Source: Coriaria nepalensis (taxonomy: Eukaryota > Streptophyta > Magnoliopsida > Cucurbitales > Coriariaceae). Taken from it: 64,000 nt of DNA. A program made the position numbers and the translations under genes. Of the stretch, positions 56,631-64,000 are shown piece by piece. The stretch covers positions 868,001-932,000 of the forward strand of contig CP114487.1 of NCBI GenBank assembly GCA_027186245.1. The letters run 5' to 3'. The notes under the pieces are model-generated. The model was not told where the DNA came from. It did not search any database and saw only the letters and a program-made list of their open reading frames with translations. Within the stretch, counting starts at the first letter, position 1. Each line of letters begins with the position of its first letter.

Positions 56631-58566
56631 ATGAGTAAAGAAGAGTTTTTGAAGATCCAGGTAAGATTTTGTCCAAGATATCAGATTTCCGTACTCTTTC
56701 CCATTTCAAATCTGTTATCATTGCTAGAAACATTGATAATGGACAGTACTGATAAGAAGAAGAACAATTCTTCCTTGCTCTGTTTGTTTGTTTGTTTTTT
56801 TCCTGTTCTTATTTTGCTTTTGGACATGCAGAAATGTGTTCTGAAGGTGAACATACACTGCGATGGATGTAAGCAGAAAGTGAGAAAAACCTTGCAGAAG
56901 ATTGATGGTAGTGTACCTCTCTTCCTTTCTTTACCCTGCCATCTTCCTTATCTTCTTCTTTTTAGACAGAACAACTAATATATATAAATATATATTAAAC
57001 CTATTCTTAACTTGCTCATCAACTTTTACCAGCTTTATGTATCTTTCACACAATCAAATTCATCTCTTTTGACCTGGGGTTTTTGTAAAAGTTTTTTCAT
57101 TATAATTTTCACCAATTTGTACAGGCGTTTTCACAACGGACATAGATTCAGAACAAGGAAAGGTGACGGTGTCCGGAAATGTCGACCCGGCCGTACTCAT
57201 AAAGAAGCTTGCGAAATCTGGAAAACATGCAGAGGTGTGGGGTGCTCCTAAGGCAAACAACAACAACCAACAGAACCAGTTGAATAATCAGATGAAGAAC
57301 ATGCAAATTAACGACATTGGCAAAGGTGGAAATAACAACAGCAACAACAAAGGTCAGAAGGGTGGAAACAACAACACTAACAACAGCGGCAACAACAAAG
57401 GTCAGAAAGGTGGTAATAACAACCAGCAACAGCAGCCCAAACAGCAACAGGACCAGAACCAGCAAAATCAACAGCAACAGCTTCAGCAGCAGCTGCAACA
57501 GCTTCAGCAACTACAGCAAATGAAAGGGTTGCAAGATCTGAAGCTGCCGCCTCAATTCAAGGACATGAAAATGCCATCTAAGGATCAGGGGCATCCAAAT
57601 CAAAAGACTGTCAAGTTCAATTTCCACGAGGATGAAGATTTAAGCGACGATGAGCTAGATGACTATGATGACGAGGATAGTGAGGATGATGATGAAGATT
57701 ATCTCGATGATGAGTTGGAGCCTGTTCATCTTCCTCCTGCTAATAAGATGAAACCCATGATGGGTGGTAATGGACAGCTCCCCCCAAACATCATCATGAT
57801 GATGAATGCTCAGAAGGCTGCTGCTAATAATGGCGGTAATAATGGTAATGGAGCAGCCGGGAAAAAAGGGGCTGGGGTTGGAGGTGGGGGATCTGTTCCT
57901 GTTCAAGTGAATGGAATGGGTACGGGTAAAAATGGAAATGGAGGCAAGAAAGGTGGAGGAGGTGGTGGTGGTGGGAACAGTCAGAATCAGGGTGGAGGTG
58001 GTAAGAATGGGAACAATAATGGTGGGCCTAATAATAACAAGGGCAGTAACAATGGAAGTGGGGGAAATGGCAACTACAACAATGGCACTGGAGGAAAAAA
58101 GGTTGGTGGTGATGGGTTTCAGAACTTAGTTGGGCCACATGGGATGTCCGGAGGAGGACCCAATTTGGGTCAGATGGGTAACATGAACATCCCAATGGGC
58201 CAGATGGGCAACATGCCGCCAATGACAGCCCGGATGGGTAACATGCCGGCAGTCCAAGGGCTACCGGCTGCCGGACCTGGCAGCAGTGGCGGCAGTGCAG
58301 GCGGTTATTACCAAGGGGCTGGGCCTGAGCCAATGCCGGGTAACCCTTATCAACAGCAACAGTACTTGGCTGCTGTGATGAACCAGCAACGGGCAATGGG
58401 GAACCACCAGCCCATGATGTATGCACGGCCCCCACCGGCTGTCAACTACATGCCACCGCCCCCACCATACGGATATGGCCATGGGCCGTACCCTTATCCC
58501 CCAATGGCCGACCCATATACCCATACCTTCAGCGACGAAAACACCTCAGGTTGTCATGTGATGTGA
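56631..58566 (+). CDS. Heavy-metal-associated isoprenylated plant protein (large HIPP)
   Basis: Three exons, 56631-56660, 56832-56907 and 57125-58566, give 515 residues. Residues 10-76 form one HMA domain with the metal-binding pair in [15 protein letters not shown] (Cys20 and Cys23). The rest is low complexity, in order: Asn/Gln-rich (about residues 80-180), an acidic Asp/Glu block (about 205-240), Gly/Asn-rich (about 270-370), a Met/Gly/Pro segment with repeated QMGNM, and a Pro/Tyr tail. The last four residues, CHVM, form a CaaX box, so the Cys is probably farnesylated. It matches the HIPP32-34 type with a single HMA domain. These proteins bind metals and link to stress and transcription-factor partners; the precise role is inference. 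A further in-frame ATG at 56613 would add six residues. Confidence 0.94.
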
Positions 58567-61497
58567 TGAGCAAGGGAAATGGCCGAGAAAATGATTTTTG
58601 GCCAGAATCAACTTTGCTCTTGGTGTGGTTGCTTGCTTGGGTTTGTAGTTGATTCTGGTCTTCATCAATAGTTCCTTGACGTGGAGGACTAGAAGTTTGA
58701 TGCCATGTTATTATTGAGAAATGGTTTTCATTTCTAGTTTTATTTATCCTTTTTTTTTTTGTTTTTTTCTTTTGAAACCACCTTTTTAAGCCCCCACCCC
58801 CTCTTAGAGTTTAGTTTCCCTTGGATTAAAATAGGGTGTTAAAACTGTTAATTATCACCTTTATAGAGAAAACTTATTGCATCTCTTAAGGGGGATCTGT
58901 AGTTTTTTTTTTTTTTTTTTACTTACCTTTTCTAATGAGATGTTCCTATAAAAGTGTTTATATTATGTTTTAAACATCAAATAAGATATGAAAGGCATAT
59001 CTGAGTAATGAGACTAGGTGGGGGGGGGGGGAGTGCTAAATATCCTAATCTTCTGTGCCACTTCTTTCACACCAAATTATTATATATTAAGTCCTTATCT
59101 TAATAAATATTATAAGAATCAGTCCACTTGACATGAGAATGCATGCCAATGAAAGCTTTGCTCATGTGCAGTAATGCCTTGTTTCTGGGTTCACAAATCC
59201 ATGGCATGGAAATAATGGATGTTTTTTAAGTGGTGGGGCTCACCGCCTCACTACTGAGCGAGCTGGGGTAAATGGACCCCACCTAAATATTATTCACATT
59301 TTTCAAATTTGGTAAAAGACATGGAAAAGTGCCAGGGAGCCTGTAGTGTCATTTTTCTCTTACTAGTTTTCTCCATTCTGACTTTTTTTTTTTTTTTTTT
59401 TTAACTTATCGAAACGTATTTTAGTCACATGCGAACAATGCCAAGTTACTACACGCCAAAGCTTCTATCATTGTTGTTAGTTAAGAGAGTCTGTGTCAAT
59501 ATACCCATGTTACAAGTTTATTATGTTATTTTGACAAATTCCATTTCATTATATAAATAAATTAATTAAATAAATAAATAAACAGGATAAAATATTTGGA
59601 CCGTCACTTTAAAAAAATAAATAAATAAATAAGAGAAAAAAAAAAAAAAAAAAAGAGAGAATGTTACAATAATGTATGATATTGATACACATGAAAACAT
59701 TGACATGGACAAGGTAACAACTTCTAAATTAGAGAGAAACCTAACGACACGAATTTCTTACAAAAAGCTTGTCTAGTCTTATCTCATCTCTCTCTGAAAC
59801 ACCAGTGTACTACTACTACTACCACCTCTCTCTCTCTCACTCCTAAAGTTATATAGAAAGGACCCTACCACACCATCACCTATGGATGATGAAGTAGCTC
59901 ATCAGATCCAGGCCCCACACCACACACACCTTATGTCCAATCAGATTCCGATTCGTTTTGTGGGGCCCTAGATTCATATCAGAAACTGTTTTCTCTGTTC
60001 GGTAGAGCGTACCCACTAAATCACAGCTCTCGTGTAGAGATTTCTGAATCTGATTAGCCCGAATGAGCCATGAAGCAGCAGCATGCATTTAATGCGCCTA
60101 GCTCTAGATCCAAAGCTTCTTTTCTTTCTTATCTGATATCTCCACCTGTTTGGTAACCCGTGTAAGGTAACATCTTTCAGGATCATCATATTCTTCACCT
60201 GCATTACATATCCACAGAATTCTCCTTCCTCTTTTTTTTTTTTTTTCTTCTTTCCGCCATTTTTGCTTCCTCAATATCCACTTATCAAGCTGCCTGCCAC
60301 GAAATATATCACCCAAAAGACGACCGCTCACGGGAACGTTAAAAAACGTTTTGACTTTTTGTTTTCTTTCTTTTGGGCATTAAAGTAACTTTGTACTGAA
60401 GATAATGGACCCAAAACAACACAGTAAAGCCCAGATGAATTTTGGGCCCACTGGAGTCCTTTTGTTTTCTTTGGGTCGCAGAAGGATCCACATTTTGCAA
60501 TCCAAAGCGGGTCCCGCAACTTGAAATAATAAGCTTAAAATAATAACAATAATGTAGTGGGGAACTGCCTCTGACTAACGAGAGACAGCAAACGCCGTCA
60601 ACGCATGACGGTCACACTATTATTTATATTATATAATATATACTCTTATTATTAATTTATTTGTTTACATATCTAAGAAGAGCATGACGGTAATGATTAT
60701 GGGGTTTGAAAAAAGCGGAACAACGAGTAATGGATCCGTACCAAAACCCTTTAAACGATTAAAAAGCAGTTCATCGAACGGCAGGAGGGGACTTGATTCT
60801 TCTCTGTTACCCGCGCACACGCCGTTGATTTCTTTCTTTCTTTTTTTTTCTTTTTCCTTTTTTTATTTTTTATTTTTTATTTTTAATTTTTAATTTTTAA
60901 TTTTTAATTTTTAATTTTTAATTTTTAATTTTTAATTTTTAATTTTAGAACATGAAATGAAATTAATAGGTCCACGTTGATTGGAGGAGAGAGTTGTAGA
61001 GCAGAGTATAGAAGTGTAGGATGTACGCATTCTTTATGGAAAGGTTGTGTTAATAATTGCTCCATGTTCATTGTCTAATAAATGGTAAATAATGAAATAA
61101 ATAGTAATATAAATAGTATATAAATTTTATTTATTTATTTCAATTAATAGTAGACCCCAAAAAAAAGCGTAGGAAGGATGTGTTGGACACTTTGACTTCA
61201 CGCACCGAATATTTTTACCTTTGACTACTCGAATCAAAACTTTTTTCCTCTTTCTTTTTTTTGAGTACGATCAAAGACACAACAAAAGCTGATCATTAGA
61301 ATTACTACTATTCATTATGATTCAATTTAACCTTTTTTTTAATCACTTTTCTCCAGTAATTGGAGGTTTTTTTTTTTTTTCTTTTTGTTACTCGATTTTT
61401 AAGACATACATTATACGATGTGGGAAATGATTATGTTCCCTTGTGCTGTCTGTGTTTCTATTGCTTTCCCGAAATTCTTTCTTCCATGAGAAATTTT

Positions 61498-61536
<39 letters not shown>

Positions 61537-62084
61537 AAAAATTTTGATTACGAAAAAAAAAAAAAACTTTGTTTAAAACATTAGCCCACTTGAAATATTT
61601 ATTTATAAGTGAATTTCCTTTTTATTTCTTTTTAAATTAAATCTATATAATAAATATTAAAAGATGGAAAACGATTAATAAATTTTGAAAATAAAAAAAT
61701 TAAGGAATTATGAAATTATCTTTTATTGTTCCTTCTTCTTCCTTCTATTGACCATGCGACTGTTATTTTGAAAATTTTCAAAAATCAAATCGAAACTCTT
61801 TATTTATGTTTGCTTCGTTATTTATCCTCCTTTTATTGTATTGTATATCTTCATCTTTTATGTTTCTTCATCAACAAATGGGCCGAGTTTTCGAACCATA
61901 TCTCCCAACGCCCTTTATGGCTCGTCGGAGTTTTAGATCAATTGAGATGATAAGTCAAAGACTTTTCAGTCTCTGAATTGTCCTCACGATTGCTTAAGAC
62001 CCTTTATTATACAATCTCAAGCAATTGAGAAGTTAAGACACAAAATTACAAGTCTTTGATTTGTCTCTCTCGCAAATTATCTTT
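58567..62084. other. Repeat-rich spacer downstream of HIPP
   Basis: About 3.5 kb with no recognised gene. It holds long T/A runs (58903-58921, 59384-59402, 59636-59655), a G-run (59022-59032), a (TTTTTAA)n minisatellite (about 60882-60947) and (AT)n at 61500-61534. Minus-strand frames at 59876-60519 lack family similarity. Confidence 0.5.
60882..60947. repeat. (TTTTTAA)n minisatellite
   Basis: About nine head-to-tail copies of a 7-bp TTTTTAA unit, nearly perfect. Confidence 0.92.
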
Positions 62085-62515
62085 AAGCAATTGAGGTCTA
62101 CATGTTTGGGTCACTTGATGTTGATCTAAAAGCTCACCAACTCTAGCCAACTATTGAATATTTCATCATGCGAAGAGCCAATTGCCTTAGTCACGGAGTT
62201 GAAGTGTCACAAGTATTATGAGCAACACCTAACCAATCGCATAGGCTCAGATAACCACCCGTTGAACAAGTATCTTAATAGAAAACTGGTCACAACTACA
62301 AAGTTTGGAGAGTTTTGCAGAGATATTTGGCAAGAGAACGACGATGACATTATCAACGTGGCTCTTATATACTTAATCAAGTCAATTGTCTTGACTCAAG
62401 ATAGCATGAATAACATCAAAGTATTCACTTTGTCTATCACAACTAACCTGTTAAGGTTCAACAAGTATCCTTAGGGTAAACTGGCTCCAACCTCTCGATC
62501 ACATGGTTAAAGGTA
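62085..62515 (+). pseudogene. DUF1985 domain fragment (transposon-associated)
   Basis: The plus strand reads LRSTCLGHLMLI, then after a stop SCEEPIALVTELKCHKYYEQ, LNKYLNRKLVTTTKFGEF, NDDDIINVALIYLIKSIVLT, IKVFTLSITTNLLRFNKYP, then a TAG where a Trp is expected, then GKLAP. The order (CFGHLL-like, ALVTGLRC-like, DDxxxLALLYLIxSxLL-like, FNxYPWGKLAF-like) is that of plant DUF1985, usually found with Ulp1 protease domains in Mutator-like elements. No ATG, Ulp1 domain or terminal repeats were found. The frame is open for 106 codons but has stops on both sides. Confidence 0.55.
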
Positions 62516-63546
62516 ATTATTTTACCTTTCTATTTATTTATAACATGTAAAATTTGTAATGAGCTATCAAGCTCAGTAAATGATAACCGTACCTAAATGA
62601 CCATGTTATAGGGTAAATAATGTATAAACATCATAGATACTTATACCATAAACTTGTAAATACAATTATAATAACATCATTTCATCATATACTTAACATA
62701 AATATTGGCATTATAAGTATATCAAACATCTCAATACCATCATCTAACAATATTTTAACTTTAATTTCATATGATGATATCTCATATATCACAGTCTTAA
62801 CATCAGGAGCAGGACCAGATATGTTTCTCCTAAAAAGATTGTTAGCATTAGAAAACTTATCTTATTGATAACGATCATCACCACAAGAATTCTTCCGAGT
62901 CTTCGGAATCAACTTCAAGTACTTGGGGGATTTTTCTTCTTTAGATTACAAGTTACGAAGAAATCTCTTCACATTTTGGTTATTTCTTATGTATAGTAGG
63001 GAAAATAGCAATTTATTCGATGATTTGTACGAAAATTGTAAACTGAATTTATTGTGATCTATGTCTCGATAAAATTATATATAACTTCCAACAATTTAGT
63101 AAATGTGGCATTAGATTTGATTGAAACCACATTTGATCTTTATATCTTATTTCGATGCCAATACCATGAATTCTCGTTCGTACAAACAAATTACAATTAA
63201 TAAAAATATTTTAAGATTCGTTTATCATTATCTATCAACTACTTAAATCAAAATCAATATTAAGAGTTTAGAATTTACTCAAACGATTTGTAAGCTCTTA
63301 AATTCTTAATTTTTGATTATGAAGCTTGCAAATAGAATATAAAGAGATGATTACAAATCAAATTACTTTACGGGTGATGAAAAATGGATTAAAAGTAGAG
63401 AGAGCGGCGAATCCGAGTTAAAGATACAAATGTAAATGAGTTTCTTTTATAGGAGGATAGTTCTCCACCGTTACAATTAATGGAGTAATTTGATAATTTT
63501 AATTTTTATTAGGATCAAGGCATTACAATAATTGATATGCTTTTAT

Positions 63547-63605
<59 letters not shown>

Positions 63606-64000
63606 AAACAATTAGTATACTAAGAAAAAAAAAAGTAAATTAATCTCTTAAAAAAAAAAAAATTATCCTTGGCTCATTTACCCCATGGATAAAAAAAAAA
63701 ACAAAAAACGTGGGTCCAGATTTCACGGAACAAAGGAAAAAATCAAAAAAAAATTTACCTTAGGTTAAATTCTTGAACTCTACTCCACTGCATGTTTCAA
63801 TAAAGTTATTTCAAAGTAAATTGTTTTACTGTTCTCTTAACCAATGATCACGATTCGAGCTAATCCATTGGATTATGGTTAATAATAGTCTTAAACACAT
63901 CTCTATGACAAGTAAGTGGATGTTACTGCTTAAATAAAATATCTGGAGCAAGATTTGAGAGAGAAAGTGGATGGATCTATTGTCGGATCCGCGGCAACAG
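62516..64000. other. AT-rich right end of the window
   Basis: No recognised gene. Contains an (AT)n microsatellite at 63551-63603. The last 60 bases are more GC-rich and may belong to something beyond the edge. Confidence 0.45.
63551..63603. repeat. (AT)n microsatellite
   Basis: About 26 uninterrupted TA units. Confidence 0.95.

Noticed and set aside
57148..57510. Leu/Val-rich frame antisense to HIPP
   Set aside because: It is the mirror image of the Asn/Gln codon runs of the real gene.
59876..60519. Overlapping minus-strand frames
   Set aside because: No family similarity; composition matches non-coding spacer.

Overview
This is a nuclear genome segment from a flowering plant, probably a dicot and perhaps a rosid tree (the last point is only an impression). 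The reasons are short GT-AG introns in AT-rich spacer, plant-only gene families (plastidic glutamine synthetase, IPT, HIPP, LUL-type RING ligase), and a patchwork of Copia, LINE, FAR1/MULE, DUF1985 and foldback remnants. No prokaryotic features, CRISPR arrays, rRNA or convincing tRNA genes were seen.

Layout. (1) 1-7.7 kb: the plastidic glutamine synthetase gene GLN2 on the minus strand, running off the left edge. A complete but defective Copia LTR retrotransposon (352-5297, TSD AGTTT) sits in one of its introns, 13 bp from the splice donor. (2) 9.2-13.1 kb: a 14-exon alpha/beta-hydrolase gene (plus strand) with a C-terminal ubiquitin-interacting motif. (3) 13.4-22.4 kb: a tandem family of ARM-repeat membrane proteins on the minus strand, with one intact copy and two decaying copies. 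The middle copy carries foreign insert blocks and a small internal duplication. (4) 24.3-28.2 kb: an organellar guanylate kinase and a SERINC/TMS membrane protein, both minus. (5) 28.7-30.9 kb: a dead DUF21-CBS (CNNM-like) gene. (6) 31-34 kb: very AT-rich DNA with a long-arm foldback element. (7) 34.2-35.2 kb: an adenylate isopentenyltransferase (IPT5 type). (8) 38.0-39.2 kb: a LINE remnant. (9) 40.6-43.6 kb: a UPF0613/DUF1749 alpha/beta hydrolase with unusual splice sites. (10) 44.3-50.2 kb: three relics (an SGNH-like gene, a FAR1/FHY3 MULE transposase and a Myb/SANT-like gene). (11) 51.9-58.6 kb: a small unknown gene, a LUL/LOG2-type RING E3 and a large HIPP metallochaperone. (12) 58.6-64 kb: repeat-rich spacer with a DUF1985 fragment.

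The live genes do not form one pathway. They cover nitrogen assimilation (GLN2), cytokinin synthesis (IPT5), organellar GDP supply (GMK), ubiquitination (LUL, UIM hydrolase), membrane lipid or serine biology (SERINC) and metal binding (HIPP). Their order recalls, from memory, paralogous blocks on Arabidopsis chromosomes 3, 4 and 5 (guanylate kinase next to ARM-repeat; IPT5 next to an alpha/beta hydrolase; LUL next to HIPP), so the window looks like an ancestral gene order diluted by transposon debris. I found no convincing new multi-gene system. The most unusual items are the splice-adjacent Copia insertion, the decaying ARM-repeat array, the non-standard introns and the partial exon duplication in SERINC.
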